From Bernardetia sp. MNP-M8 (lineage in GTDB: Bacteria; Bacteroidota; Bacteroidia; Cytophagales; Bernardetiaceae): a stretch of 64,000 nt of DNA. Positions 7,944 through 16,923 of the stretch are shown piece by piece; position 1 is the first letter of the stretch, and each line of letters begins with the position of its first letter. The notes under the pieces were generated by a model that saw only the letters and a list, made by a program, of their open reading frames with translations, had not been told where the DNA came from and made no database searches. The position numbers were made by a program, and so were the translations under genes. The stretch lies in assembly GCF_037126285.1 (NCBI RefSeq), contig NZ_CP147012.1, positions 2,874,001-2,938,000 on the forward strand, in the 5' to 3' direction.

Positions 7944-10172
7944 TTATAATTTCACTCCCATAATTGTAATATCATCACGCTGTTTTTGTTTGCCTTGATG
8001 GTGGTCTAAAATCTCTTCTAACTTTGTTTTCTGTTCTGAAAGAGGAAGAGTATGAAATTCTTCAAGCGAACTTTTGAGCTTTAAAGAACCTATTTTTTGT
8101 TGATTCCGTCCATTTTGATCTGCAAAACCATCAGTAGTAAGATAGATTTTATCCCCTTTTGTAAGAATGAATTTTTCTTCTTGAAATTCTACATCCACTC
8201 TTTCTTTTTTCTTTGTAATTCCTCCTACCGACATTTTATTGCCTTTTAGTTCTTCAAAAATATCATCTTTTATATAATACAAAGGACGCTTTGCACCTGA
8301 AAAAGTAATTTCAAATTGTTTCTTTCCAGTAGAATGATGAATAGAATCTACTTTTTTAATACTACACAGAGCGACATCCATTCCATCCATGTTATTGCTT
8401 TGTTTTTGCCTTAGAGCTTCTTGCAAACGCTCATCTAAACGTGCAATTATTTGTGCAGGTTTGGTAATAAGTTCTTTAGATACAATTTCATTCAGAAGCG
8501 CAAAACCAATAAGGGAAATAAAAGCCCCTGGAACGCCATGTCCTGTACAATCCAAAACAGCAATCAAAATAATCTCTTCTTTAGTAATTGGGTCATTGGT
8601 TTCATACACCCAATAAAAATCTCCACTTACAATATCACGAGGACGAAAAAGAACGAAAGATTCTTCAAAGTGTGTCTGAACACGCTGCTTCATTGGCAGA
8701 ATCGCTTTCTGAATTGTTTTGGCATAACGAACACTATCTGTAAACTGCGTATTGGCTGATTTGAGTTGTGTGTTTTGCTTTTCTATATAATCTCGCTGTG
8801 AAATAATTTCTTCTTGTTGTTGGTGTAACTCTTCGTTTTGAACCAAAATCTCTTCTTGTTTCATCGAAATCTCTTTTGTTCTTTCTGTTACTTTCTGTTC
8901 TAATAGCTTATTCTGGTTTTCTAATATTCTAGCATTTTCTTTTTCTAAATTCTTCATTCTATATCCTAATCCTAGAGAAAAAGTCAGAATTTCTAAAATA
9001 ACACCTACTTGTGCAACCAAATATACATCACCCAAGGTGTCACCAAATAGAGCTTTCAATACATTGGATAGAAAAGCTCCTCCCATAGCACATGCAGAGC
9101 CTAGTAAAAAATAGCGTACTAGTGTATCAGACCAATAATTTTTAGCCAAATAACCTATGAAAATCAAATTACAAAGCAGAATAATTCCATGGGCTGCTTT
9201 AGAGGTTTTGTCATAGAGATAACTATTTCCTAATCCATAATTGAGTATAATATAAGGAAGCAGCATTCCGATAGAAAAAATAATTCCAATAGAAAAAAAG
9301 CGTTTCCAAAATTTATTAAATACTTTTTTGGGAAGGAAAGTCAGAATAAAAGAGAAAAAGCCAACTGCTGTAATGGCAAGCCCAAACATTCTGAAAAGTA
9401 ATGAAAAGTAAGGATTTTGAGCAGAAAAATAATCAACAAATAGTCCTGCATTTTGTGAGGTGAAAAGAGAAAACCCAAAGATATAGATAGCATAAGCTAA
9501 ATAGACCTTTTCTCTACTAGATAAAAACAAAAAGAAGTTATAGAGCAAAATAATCCATAACATTCCTTGAAAAAAGAGTTGAAAATCAACTGTATTTCGT
9601 CGTTCTTTTACATAAATACGATTAAAGTTTTTTTCATTTAATACTTCTAATTGAGTAGAAATAGGATATTTCTGACTACTTATAATTTCTATATAAAAAG
9701 GCTGATTATAAACTGGAATCTTGATTGCGCTAATAGCTATACTTAAAGGAAGTTGTTTTTCAGATTGTGCAACTAAACTTCCTGTCAGAAATAGGTCTTG
9801 ATTGTGATAGACTTTTATGGAATCTATATTTTTGTTGAAATCAATAAATTCTTTATTTGCATCTTTAATCGTAATTTTTAGCCAAATTCTGTCTTTATAT
9901 TCTTTTTTATTTAGTTCTGATAATACAATTTCTTTAAAGCAATTTTGGTCTAATTGATTACTACTAAAAATAGAGTTATCTTCACAAACCTCAATAGAAA
10001 AACCTGTATCCAAATTTACAGTCTCATTTTGTGCAAAAATAGAGAGTAAAAATAAACTATTATAAAGAAAACAGGTAAACAAAACACTCAAAAATTGTTT
10101 TGTAGAAATTAGCGTAGGCAAAATAGAATAAATGGTTTGTTGTGATTGTGTTTTAGCGAACTGAATATACAC
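7944..10172 (-). CDS. 7TM-DISM receptor fused to SpoIIE-type PPM phosphatase (copy A)
   Basis: The 742-residue membrane protein is built in the order: signal peptide (ends near IFAQN), extracytoplasmic 7TMR-DISMED2-like beta domain (~50-190), seven membrane helices (~195-395), a Glu/Gln-rich coiled coil (~400-475), and a PP2C/SpoIIE phosphatase (~500-742). The phosphatase keeps its metal-binding blocks: FRPRDIVSGDFYW, VLDCTGHGVPGAF, GMDVALC, TTDGFADQNG and the terminal QRDDITIMG. Such enzymes usually dephosphorylate a STAS-domain anti-sigma antagonist in partner-switching pathways; no STAS or RsbW-like gene is in this window. It is paralogous to the next gene upstream (10210-12456), 37 bases away and probably co-transcribed. 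The only near-N-terminal start available is a GTG at 10170-10172. Confidence 0.85.
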   Translation of the reverse strand: MYIQFAKTQSQQTIYSILPTLISTKQFLSVLFTCFLYNSLFLLSIFAQNETVNLDTGFSIEVCEDNSIFSSNQLDQNCFKEIVLSELNKKEYKDRIWLKITIKDANKEFIDFNKNIDSIKVYHNQDLFLTGSLVAQSEKQLPLSIAISAIKIPVYNQPFYIEIISSQKYPISTQLEVLNEKNFNRIYVKERRNTVDFQLFFQGMLWIILLYNFFLFLSSREKVYLAYAIYIFGFSLFTSQNAGLFVDYFSAQNPYFSLLFRMFGLAITAVGFFSFILTFLPKKVFNKFWKRFFSIGIIFSIGMLLPYIILNYGLGNSYLYDKTSKAAHGIILLCNLIFIGYLAKNYWSDTLVRYFLLGSACAMGGAFLSNVLKALFGDTLGDVYLVAQVGVILEILTFSLGLGYRMKNLEKENARILENQNKLLEQKVTERTKEISMKQEEILVQNEELHQQQEEIISQRDYIEKQNTQLKSANTQFTDSVRYAKTIQKAILPMKQRVQTHFEESFVLFRPRDIVSGDFYWVYETNDPITKEEIILIAVLDCTGHGVPGAFISLIGFALLNEIVSKELITKPAQIIARLDERLQEALRQKQSNNMDGMDVALCSIKKVDSIHHSTGKKQFEITFSGAKRPLYYIKDDIFEELKGNKMSVGGITKKKERVDVEFQEEKFILTKGDKIYLTTDGFADQNGRNQQKIGSLKLKSSLEEFHTLPLSEQKTKLEEILDHHQGKQKQRDDITIMGVKL

Positions 10173-10209
10173 ATAATTTAAGAAAATACAATATGTAATT
10201 TATTGAAAG

Positions 10210-12456
10210 TTAAAGTTTTAAACCCAAAATTGTAATATCATCTCGTTGTTTTTGTTTTCCCTGATGTGTATCTAAAATTTGCTCAAACTTTTTTCTTTGT
10301 TCTGCAAAAGGAAGATTATGAAATTCTTTAAAACATGCTTTTAGTTTTGAAGATCCTATTTTTCTATTATTTTTGCCATTTTGGTCTATAAAACCATCAG
10401 AAGTGAGATAAATTTTATCATTTTTGGATAAAATGATAGTTTGTTCTTCAAAACTATATTTGTCTGTAATTTTCTTTTTGGTTACTCCTCCAATAGAAAG
10501 TTTGCTTCCCCGTATTTCATGTAATTCATTATTTTTGATAAAATGTATAGGACGTTTTGCACCAGCAAATTTGATTTCAAAATCAGCTAGTTTGTAAGAA
10601 TTTGTTTTTTTAATGGCACATAAAGCGACATCCATTCCGTCTGAATTTTGCTTTTGTTTTTGTCGCAATGATTCTTGAATACGCTCATCTAATCGTTGCA
10701 AAATTTGAGCAGGAGAAGTAATATTTTCTTTGGCTACAATTTCATTTAATAAGGCAAAACCAATCAGAGAAATAAATGCTCCTGGAACGCCATGACCAGT
10801 ACAATCCAACACAGCAATCAGAGTAGTTTCCTCACCAGTTTGTGTGTCTATAGTTTCATAAATCCAATAAAAATCTCCACTCACAATATCACGAGGACGA
10901 AAAAGAACAAACGAATCTTCAAAGTGATTTTGAAAGCGTTGTTTCATTGGCAAAATAGCCTTTTGGATTGTTTTGGCATAACGAATACTGTCTGTAAACT
11001 GCGTGTTGGTTGTTTTGAGTTGTTTATTTTGTGTATCTATATAATCTCGTTGTGAAATTATTTCTTCTTGCTGCTGGTGTAATTCTTCGTTTTGCACCAA
11101 AATTTCTTCTTTTTGTTTGCTTATTTCCATCGTTCGCTGATTTACTTTTTGCTCTAGCGTTCGATTTTGTTCTTCCAATATTCTAGCGTTTTCTTTTTCT
11201 AATTTTTTCATTCTATGTCCTAATCCCAATGAAAAAATCAAAATTTCCAAAATACCACCTACCTGTACAATTATGCTTACATTTTTTATTCCCAATGCTT
11301 GTAAAATATTAAATACAAATGCACTTACTACAAGAACTAGAGAAGCTAATAAATAATATTTTGTCATCGTATCTGACCATCTTTTGATAGCTAAATAAAT
11401 GAAAAAACTAATTAGTCCTATCATCATTAAAGCATGGGCAATTTTGGAAAGTAGTGTATAGATTTTAAGGTTATTTGCTCCATACATCACACCAATATAA
11501 ACGAAAGTCATTACAGAAACAAAAATAATAAAACCTTTAAAAAACTGTCTCCAAAAGCGACCAAAGACTTCTTTGGGTAAAAATTCTAATGTAAAATACG
11601 CATGTCCTAAGAAAGCACCAGCCAAGCCAAAAATGCGAGCTAGATTAGAAAAATAAGGATGATTTGGAATAATAAAATCAGAGAAAAAACCTGTGTTTTG
11701 AGCATTAAAAACCGAAAAACCAAAAATATAAATTGCATAAGCGATATACACTTTTTCTATAGTTGCTGCAAAAATAAACAGATTATAAAGCAAAATTATC
11801 CATAACATTCCCTGAAAAACAGCTTGAATAATAATATCTTTTTGTCTTGGATAAAATTGAGTTTTTTCAAATTCTTGTTTTGTCAATACATCAAATCCAG
11901 CAGTAAGAGGAAGTTGGCGACTGCTTATAAGTTCTATATAAAAATGTTGGTCATATTTGTAATAGTCAGGAATCTGAATAGTATTTATTTCGACACTTGT
12001 AAAAACCTGTTTTTCAGATTGTGCTACTAAGTTTCCAGAAAGAAAAACTGTATTTAATGATTTGAATTCAAATGTGTTTGGAAAGTAGGCTTTTATAGAA
12101 TCAATTTTTTTATCAAAAACAATAAACTCTTTGTCTGTATTGGTCAGTTTAATTTTGAGTAAAATGCGTCTTTGATACTCTTCTTGATTGAGTGTATAGA
12201 GAGAAATAGGTTTAAAACAAGAATTATCTAAATTTGGGGAATAGCTCTTATCTTGACAAATTTCTAAAGAAAAGCCATTACTTAAATCCTGACTGTTTTG
12301 TGCAAGAGAAAAGTTGAAAAACAAACTATTAAGTAAAAAAAAGCTACACAGAACACTTAAAAAGTATTTTGGAAAAGTAGAAATTGACAAAATAAAAGAG
12401 TGATTTTTTGTATTTGTGTTTTCTTGTGATAGAAATATACAAAAAATGACAAACAA
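10210..12456 (-). CDS. 7TM-DISM receptor fused to SpoIIE-type PPM phosphatase (copy B)
   Basis: The 748-residue paralogue of the downstream gene has the same order: signal peptide (ends near SLAQN), 7TMR-DISMED2-like sensor, seven membrane helices, coiled coil and SpoIIE phosphatase. From the coiled coil (ILVQNEELHQQQEEIISQRD) to the end the two copies are nearly the same, with RPRDIVSGDFYW, DCTGHGVPGAF, GMDVALC, TSDGFIDQNG and KQRDDITILG. The extracellular halves differ clearly, so the copies probably read different cues into the same output. No ATG exists near the N-terminus; the frame can open at a TTG (12454-12456) and the true start is uncertain. A strong minus-strand terminator lies just upstream, so this gene begins its own transcription unit. 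Confidence 0.85.
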   Translation of the reverse strand: MFVIFCIFLSQENTNTKNHSFILSISTFPKYFLSVLCSFFLLNSLFFNFSLAQNSQDLSNGFSLEICQDKSYSPNLDNSCFKPISLYTLNQEEYQRRILLKIKLTNTDKEFIVFDKKIDSIKAYFPNTFEFKSLNTVFLSGNLVAQSEKQVFTSVEINTIQIPDYYKYDQHFYIELISSRQLPLTAGFDVLTKQEFEKTQFYPRQKDIIIQAVFQGMLWIILLYNLFIFAATIEKVYIAYAIYIFGFSVFNAQNTGFFSDFIIPNHPYFSNLARIFGLAGAFLGHAYFTLEFLPKEVFGRFWRQFFKGFIIFVSVMTFVYIGVMYGANNLKIYTLLSKIAHALMMIGLISFFIYLAIKRWSDTMTKYYLLASLVLVVSAFVFNILQALGIKNVSIIVQVGGILEILIFSLGLGHRMKKLEKENARILEEQNRTLEQKVNQRTMEISKQKEEILVQNEELHQQQEEIISQRDYIDTQNKQLKTTNTQFTDSIRYAKTIQKAILPMKQRFQNHFEDSFVLFRPRDIVSGDFYWIYETIDTQTGEETTLIAVLDCTGHGVPGAFISLIGFALLNEIVAKENITSPAQILQRLDERIQESLRQKQKQNSDGMDVALCAIKKTNSYKLADFEIKFAGAKRPIHFIKNNELHEIRGSKLSIGGVTKKKITDKYSFEEQTIILSKNDKIYLTSDGFIDQNGKNNRKIGSSKLKACFKEFHNLPFAEQRKKFEQILDTHQGKQKQRDDITILGLKL

Positions 12457-12458
12457 AA

Positions 12459-12494
12459 AAAGATTTATTTACCTAAAAAAGTAAATAAATCTTT
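12459..12494 (-). terminator. Rho-independent terminator of the oxidase assembly cluster
   Basis: Read on the minus strand, a 14-bp perfect stem (AAAGATTTATTTAC / GTAAATAAATCTTT) with an 8-base loop is followed by a T-run. It ends transcription of the DUF420 gene (stop at 12538) just before the SpoIIE gene begins. Confidence 0.85.
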
Positions 12495-12537
12495 TGTTAA
12501 TTCTTAAAAATTCAAAATTTTGTTTCTTGTTTTCTGA

Positions 12538-13104
12538 TTATAATGGTTGATAATAAGGACTTATCATGAAATAAACAATCACACCCGTAATGGCTACATA
12601 CGTCCAGACAGGGAATGTCCATTTTACCATTTTTTTATGCTTTTCAATTTGTCCTGTCCAAGCAAAATAAATTGCCCACAAAACTAAAGGAACAACTACA
12701 ATAGAAAGTAAAATATGAGTAATGAGTAAGAATAAATAAACGCCTCTTATTAGACCTTCTCCACCAAATTTTGTAGAAGGAACAGATGCATGATATAATA
12801 CATACGAAACCAAAAATAAAGATGATAAAGTAAAAGCTGTCATCATAAGTCCTCTATGAACTTTGATATTTTTATTTTTGATAGCAAAAAAACCAGCAAT
12901 CAAACAAAGAGAAGTAATAGAATTAAAGACAGCATTGATATGAGGTAAAATACGAGTATTAAAACCAAAATCAATTTTACTTTCATTATTCAGAGAAAGT
13001 AAAACAGCTACCAATAAAGGAACAACAACAGACAATATTCCAATTGTCCATTTCATTGTTGGGTTTGTAGTAGGTGGGTTATTTGAAGAAATAGTTGTAT
13101 TCAT
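12538..13104 (-). CDS. DUF420 family membrane protein of the cytochrome oxidase cluster
   Basis: The 188-residue protein has about five membrane helices. It shows the DUF420 pattern: a helix followed by DFGFNTRILPHINAVFNSIT, then NKNIKVHRGLMMTAFTLSSLFLVSYVLYH and a final WTFPVWTYVAITGVIVYFM. DUF420 proteins occur next to heme-copper oxidase genes in Bacteroidota and Firmicutes and are thought to help oxidase assembly (CtaM-like). Conserved His residues (PHINAV, KVHRG, YHASVP, ITHILL) are visible. It is the last gene of the cluster and is separated from the SCO gene by the toxin-antitoxin pair. Confidence 0.85.
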   Translation of the reverse strand: MNTTISSNNPPTTNPTMKWTIGILSVVVPLLVAVLLSLNNESKIDFGFNTRILPHINAVFNSITSLCLIAGFFAIKNKNIKVHRGLMMTAFTLSSLFLVSYVLYHASVPSTKFGGEGLIRGVYLFLLITHILLSIVVVPLVLWAIYFAWTGQIEKHKKMVKWTFPVWTYVAITGVIVYFMISPYYQPL

Positions 13105-13122
13105 TTTTTATAGTTAAATTAA

Positions 13123-13479
13123 TTAATATCCGATTATTTCATCTCTACGAAACAGGACTATATTACTTCCCTGTTCAAAAGAAATAATTACTTCATTAAA
13201 ATAGTTATCAAAAAGTTGGAGTAAGTCTTTATTACTTATATTGCCAAACTCTAAAACTAAAACTTTTGGAGGTGCACCATGAATTACATAATTATCTAAA
13301 AAATCAGAATCTTTTGTAATTATTGTTCTGTTTTCTTCTTTAGCAATTATTACAATAGTGTTATCATCTAATAAATGACCCTCTTCATAAAAAGTAGTGT
13401 GTGTTGTTTGATAGCCAATAGAAGTTATATAATGAGCTAATCTAGCAGGAAGTTGAGTATCAACAATAAATTTTATCAT
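13123..13479 (-). CDS. DUF5615 PIN-like toxin
   Basis: The 118-residue protein is of the DUF5615 (Mut7-C/PIN-like) family. Acidic residues sit where this fold has its putative nuclease centre: D7 in FIVDTQLPARL and D57/D59 in IITKDSDF. Members are the predicted RNase toxins of type II systems paired with DUF433 antitoxins. It overlaps the upstream antitoxin gene by 4 bases, which implies translational coupling. The pair lies inside the oxidase assembly cluster, 18 bases before DUF420, and is probably read by the same transcript. Toxicity is inferred from the family only. Confidence 0.85.
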   Translation of the reverse strand: MIKFIVDTQLPARLAHYITSIGYQTTHTTFYEEGHLLDDNTIVIIAKEENRTIITKDSDFLDNYVIHGAPPKVLVLEFGNISNKDLLQLFDNYFNEVIISFEQGSNIVLFRRDEIIGY

Positions 13480-13706
13480 ATAATTAATTTTTTTATAGTT
13501 TTACTACTTGCTAACATAGCTGCATAAAATAAACACGCTTGTATGTCTTCTTTTTCTATGAAAGAATAGTCTTCTAAAATTTCATCAAAAGACATTCCTC
13601 CTGCAAGTAATTCTAACATATTGGCTACTGTAAAACGCATATTTCTTATAGTAGGTCTTCCTTTGTGAACATTTGGATTTAGGGTAATTCGTTCTGATAA
13701 ATTCAT
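13476..13706 (-). CDS. DUF433 antitoxin
   Basis: The 76-residue protein matches DUF433: ITLNPNVHKGRPTIRNMRFTV, then MLELLAGGMSFDEILEDYSFIEKEDIQACLFYAA. This is the winged-helix-like core found in antitoxins paired with DUF5615 toxins. It probably neutralises the downstream toxin and represses the pair. It starts 11 bases after the stop of the SCO gene and overlaps the toxin start by 4 bases. Confidence 0.88.
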   Translation of the reverse strand: MNLSERITLNPNVHKGRPTIRNMRFTVANMLELLAGGMSFDEILEDYSFIEKEDIQACLFYAAMLASSKTIKKLII

Positions 13707-13717
13707 AGTATTTTAGT

Positions 13718-14413
13718 TTATTGTTTATCTTCTAATTGTAGCACTTGTATTTCGTGTATAAGTCTATCTACATCGACAAGTTCAGTTCCTTTATAGTAGC
13801 CTCTAATTTGCCCTTTTCTATCTACCAAAACAAAACGCTCTGAATGGTCAATATTGACATACGTATCTTTCTTTTCAGCAGGAAGAAAATAACTACATTT
13901 TGCTTGCTCAAAAATCTGCTCTTCTGTGCCTGTCAAGAAATACCATTTTGAATTATCTGCGTTATATTTCTCTGCATATTCTTTCAAAATTTCGGGTGTG
14001 TCATACGTTGGGTCAATGCTGTACGATACTATTTTTACGTCTTTATCATCTTTGAATGCTTCCTGTACACGTATCATTTCGGAAGCCATTTTCGGACAAA
14101 TATTTTGAGTACAACGAGTAAGAATAAAATTAGCCACATAAATATTTCCTCTTAAATTTTCTTGAGTAATTGTTTCTCCAAGCTGATTGGTAAGAGAAAA
14201 AGGAATAGTTCGGTGTGTAGAATCTTCGAAGTTAGGCTGACAACCAGAAGACTCTATAAAAGTGGGATCAAATTCTGGTAAACGCAAACTATACATAATA
14301 GGAAGCGTTTTGTGCTTCGTTTCACCTGTCCAAAGAAAAGCAATGAATAAAGCAGGAAGAACTAAAATGACAAGTAAAATACCTAAGTTTTTATAATTTT
14401 TTTGTTCTGACAT
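13718..14413 (-). CDS. SCO1/SenC family copper chaperone of cytochrome oxidase
   Basis: The 231-residue protein has an N-terminal membrane anchor (about 11-28) and a thioredoxin-like SCO domain facing the periplasm. It would carry copper to the CuA site of cytochrome oxidase. The family features are NFILTRC...CPKM, SIDPTYDTPEILKEYAEKY and the distal copper histidine in NIDHSERFVLVD. Oddly, the copper cysteines read C-T-Q-N-I-C (C101, C106), a CX4C spacing where SCO proteins normally have CX3C. I chose the ATG at 14411-14413; an in-frame GTG 21 bases upstream would add unneeded residues. COX4 lies upstream, the antitoxin 11 bases downstream. Confidence 0.9.
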   Translation of the reverse strand: MSEQKNYKNLGILLVILVLPALFIAFLWTGETKHKTLPIMYSLRLPEFDPTFIESSGCQPNFEDSTHRTIPFSLTNQLGETITQENLRGNIYVANFILTRCTQNICPKMASEMIRVQEAFKDDKDVKIVSYSIDPTYDTPEILKEYAEKYNADNSKWYFLTGTEEQIFEQAKCSYFLPAEKKDTYVNIDHSERFVLVDRKGQIRGYYKGTELVDVDRLIHEIQVLQLEDKQ

Positions 14414-14646
14414 AACTGGTGGTTTTTGTATCACTCACGACTACATGAGTAATGATAGAGTTTTAGTTAAAATGATTTTTGTAATAACTAAATGAAGATT
14501 GTAAAAAAAGAAACTTAAATTATGTAGCTCTTGCTTGTATACAATCAAAATACTAATCTTTTGCAAAACAAAAATGTTTCTTATAGTTCTGCAAAAGACA
14601 GACGCTACAAGAAACATTTTTAATAATAGAACGTGATTATTTTGAA

Positions 14647-14985
14647 TTACATAACTAAATCTGGAAAACGAATTCCAAAGATAGTTGTTCCTTCGATAAG
14701 CATTGCCAAAATGAGCCAACAAACAAAAATAGTAGGAGCTATAATAGCAAAAATAAGATATTTAGCTTCGTGCTTAAGGTGCATAAACTCAGCTACAATA
14801 TAGCCAGCTTTTACGAGTGTAAGCAAAATAAAGACGACATTTCTATAAATACTTGGTTCGATAGTAAAAGCAATGACATATTCTATTGCTGTAACGATAG
14901 CCAAAATACCTGCTACCATCCAAATTTTCTTGATATTCTTAGCTCTTTGTTCTTTTGGGCTAAGTGATGAATCTACGTGAGCCAT
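14647..14985 (-). CDS. Cytochrome c oxidase subunit IV family protein
   Basis: The 112-residue protein has three membrane helices: KKIWMVAGILAIVTAIEYVI, NVVFILLTLVKAGYIVAEFM and LIFAIIAPTIFVCWLILAML. The MHLKHEAKYL loop is typical of the small prokaryotic COX4/CyoD-like subunit. It stabilises the heme-copper oxidase in the inner membrane. It lies between COX3 upstream (a hairpin repeat occupies the 91-base gap) and SCO downstream (a 233-base gap without a convincing gene). Confidence 0.85.
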   Translation of the reverse strand: MAHVDSSLSPKEQRAKNIKKIWMVAGILAIVTAIEYVIAFTIEPSIYRNVVFILLTLVKAGYIVAEFMHLKHEAKYLIFAIIAPTIFVCWLILAMLIEGTTIFGIRFPDLVM

Positions 14986-15012
14986 AATTTTATGTTTTTA
15001 TAATTGATATAA

Positions 15013-15069
15013 TGTAGAGCAGACTTTAGTCTGCTTATTACTGTAGAATAGATTTTAGTCTGTTCAGTA
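15013..15069. repeat. Two tandem copies of a 28-base hairpin repeat
   Basis: Copy 1 (15013-15040) and copy 2 (15042-15069) both start TGTAGA and share the core GATTTTAGTCTG or GACTTTAGTCTG. Copy 1 forms AGCAGACT-TT-AGTCTGCT (15018-15035), an 8-bp inverted repeat. It lies between COX3 and COX4. A third, degenerate relative is at 35179-35201. It looks like a small dispersed intergenic repeat that may act as an RNA hairpin between the two oxidase genes. Confidence 0.65.
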
Positions 15070-15076
15070 TTTTTGT

Positions 15077-15865
15077 TTATACAAGATAGAAAAATGTAAA
15101 TACAAATACCCAAACTAAATCTACAAAGTGCCAGTACAAACCTACTTTTTCTACCATTTCGTAGTGTCCTGTACGACGATAAACGCCCATTACTACATTA
15201 TAAAAAATAAGAATATTAAGTATTACTCCAATAAGAACGTGAGTACCATGGAATCCTGTAATGAAGAAGAAGAAGTCTGCAAAAAGAGGTGGTCCATATT
15301 GGTTTTGAGTCAAACTAGCACCAAAATAAGTTCCTTCTACCAATTTATCTCCCATAAACATAACTGATCCGTGGATAAAGTGACTCCATTCCCAAGCCTG
15401 ACAGCTAAGGAAAGCTACACCACCCAAAATAGTCCAAAGCATCCATTTCTCTACTTCTGCTTGTCTTTCATCTTCATTAAGGGCAGGACTATGACCAGCC
15501 TCAACAGCCAAAACCATAGTAACACTACTCATAATCAAAATAAATGTCATGATACCAACAAAAACAAGAGGAGCATCTACACCATGAAAAAGAGGCATTG
15601 AATTAAATACCTTCTCTGGAATAGGCCAATATTCTTGAGAGAAAACAAAATCACTTGCTTCTCCTTGAAAAGAAGGAAATGCAAAACGAGCTACTCCATA
15701 CGAGATAAGAAAAGCTCCAAATGTAAAGACATCGGAAAGAAGGAAAAACCACATCATTAGTTTTCCGTAACTTGCCTTTAATGGTTCGTTTCCACCATCC
15801 CACATGCTGCGTACAGGCGCATTTATTTGGGGTTTAGTAGATTCTGCAATAACTTCTGCTGCCAT
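15077..15865 (-). CDS. Cytochrome c oxidase subunit III
   Basis: The 262-residue membrane protein is of the heme-copper oxidase subunit III family. Readable segments are KLMMWFFLLSDVFTFGAFLI, ILGGVAFLSCQAWEWSHFIH, ADFFFFITGFHGTHVLIGVI and the terminal WHFVDLVWVFVFTFFYLV. The H-x-x-H-V motif (GFHGTHVLIG) and the W-H-F-V-D-x-V-W end are diagnostic. It belongs to the proton-pumping terminal oxidase in the inner membrane. It is the first gene of this minus-strand cluster inside the window; subunits I and II are not present. Confidence 0.93.
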   Translation of the reverse strand: MAAEVIAESTKPQINAPVRSMWDGGNEPLKASYGKLMMWFFLLSDVFTFGAFLISYGVARFAFPSFQGEASDFVFSQEYWPIPEKVFNSMPLFHGVDAPLVFVGIMTFILIMSSVTMVLAVEAGHSPALNEDERQAEVEKWMLWTILGGVAFLSCQAWEWSHFIHGSVMFMGDKLVEGTYFGASLTQNQYGPPLFADFFFFITGFHGTHVLIGVILNILIFYNVVMGVYRRTGHYEMVEKVGLYWHFVDLVWVFVFTFFYLV

Positions 15866-16155
15866 TGTATAAGTTGTATATAGATTTTTGTAATAAGATT
15901 TTTTAATAAAATAAAAGCAAGACTATTTTTGTTTCAAAAAATGGATTAGATTTATATATTTTTCTAACTGTTGTCTTAGCTCTAATTTGATTTATTGTGT
16001 AAAATTAGCTAGAAAACTGCAAATTTCCTTATGTTAGAGAACTAAAATATAGATTTTTTTCTAATTTAGAAATGTTAAACGGTTTAAATTGCTGAAAGTC
16101 AGCTTGTTTTGATATTTTCCACTCTTCTTTTTATCAAAAAAAATCCTAGAAAAAT

Positions 16156-16923
16156 ATGCCTACTTCACAGATAAAGAAAATATATGCAAAAAATATTGCT
16201 CTTATTCGCTTTTTGTTTAGCCTTCTTGTAAATGCTTTTACTTTCTTCGGCATTATTGTTTGGAAGTGGAATTTTTTTACCATTATTTATCTCTACTGGT
16301 TTGAAGAAGTAATTCGTATTATTTTCAGGCTCATAGAAAATAGAATCAATTATACTAAAAACATAATTTCTAAAGCAGAATTAAAGGTCATAAATGGGAT
16401 TACTAGAGCAATGCTTTTTCCTATGTTCGTTTATCTTGTTTTTATTATTGTAATTGTCGGAATTATTGCCTCCCCAAATAGCGATGCTACAATAGATAAT
16501 CTATTTACAGTGTTTTTTAGAAACATAGAATTTAATCTCAACTTACTTTTAGCAGTAATTAGCGAAATAATAATCTTGTTTATTGTTTTTAGAAAATTAA
16601 ATAAAAATAATTTTGAAAGACAAAGTCAAGAGGAGTTAGAAAAAGAATTTTTAAGAATGCAACAAGAAGAAGAATCTAAAGAGTATAAAAATCTATATCA
16701 AAAAGATATGCAACAGAATAAAAATCAACTCTTTTCTACTCAAATGATTGTTCTGCATTTGTCTATTATACTAGGCACATTTCTTTATTTTGCAGCTAAT
16801 ACAGACAAATTGCCTATTCAGATTAATCTAGGAGCAGCAGGAGAATTTGCCTTTGTTATTGTTTTTGCTGCTGTGCAGACAATAGCTGAGGTTTTGGCTT
16901 TTGCGAAGGGGAGAAAAAAATAA
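16156..16923 (+). CDS. DUF6498-like integral membrane protein
   Basis: The 255-residue protein has about six hydrophobic segments. A cytoplasmic, charged, glutamate-rich stretch (about 153-195, NFERQSQEELEKEFLRMQQE) separates two membrane halves. The segment FFTIIYLYWFEEVIRIIFRL resembles the LYWxE helix of DUF6498 proteins, whose function is unknown. It has no operon partner: the minus-strand oxidase cluster lies upstream, and a 367-base gap precedes the next gene downstream. Confidence 0.5.
   Translation: MPTSQIKKIYAKNIALIRFLFSLLVNAFTFFGIIVWKWNFFTIIYLYWFEEVIRIIFRLIENRINYTKNIISKAELKVINGITRAMLFPMFVYLVFIIVIVGIIASPNSDATIDNLFTVFFRNIEFNLNLLLAVISEIIILFIVFRKLNKNNFERQSQEELEKEFLRMQQEEESKEYKNLYQKDMQQNKNQLFSTQMIVLHLSIILGTFLYFAANTDKLPIQINLGAAGEFAFVIVFAAVQTIAEVLAFAKGRKK

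Noticed and set aside
14441-14722. 93-codon minus-strand frame between SCO and COX4
   Set aside because: It overlaps COX4 in another frame, has no recognisable domain and its composition is that of AT-rich spacer DNA.
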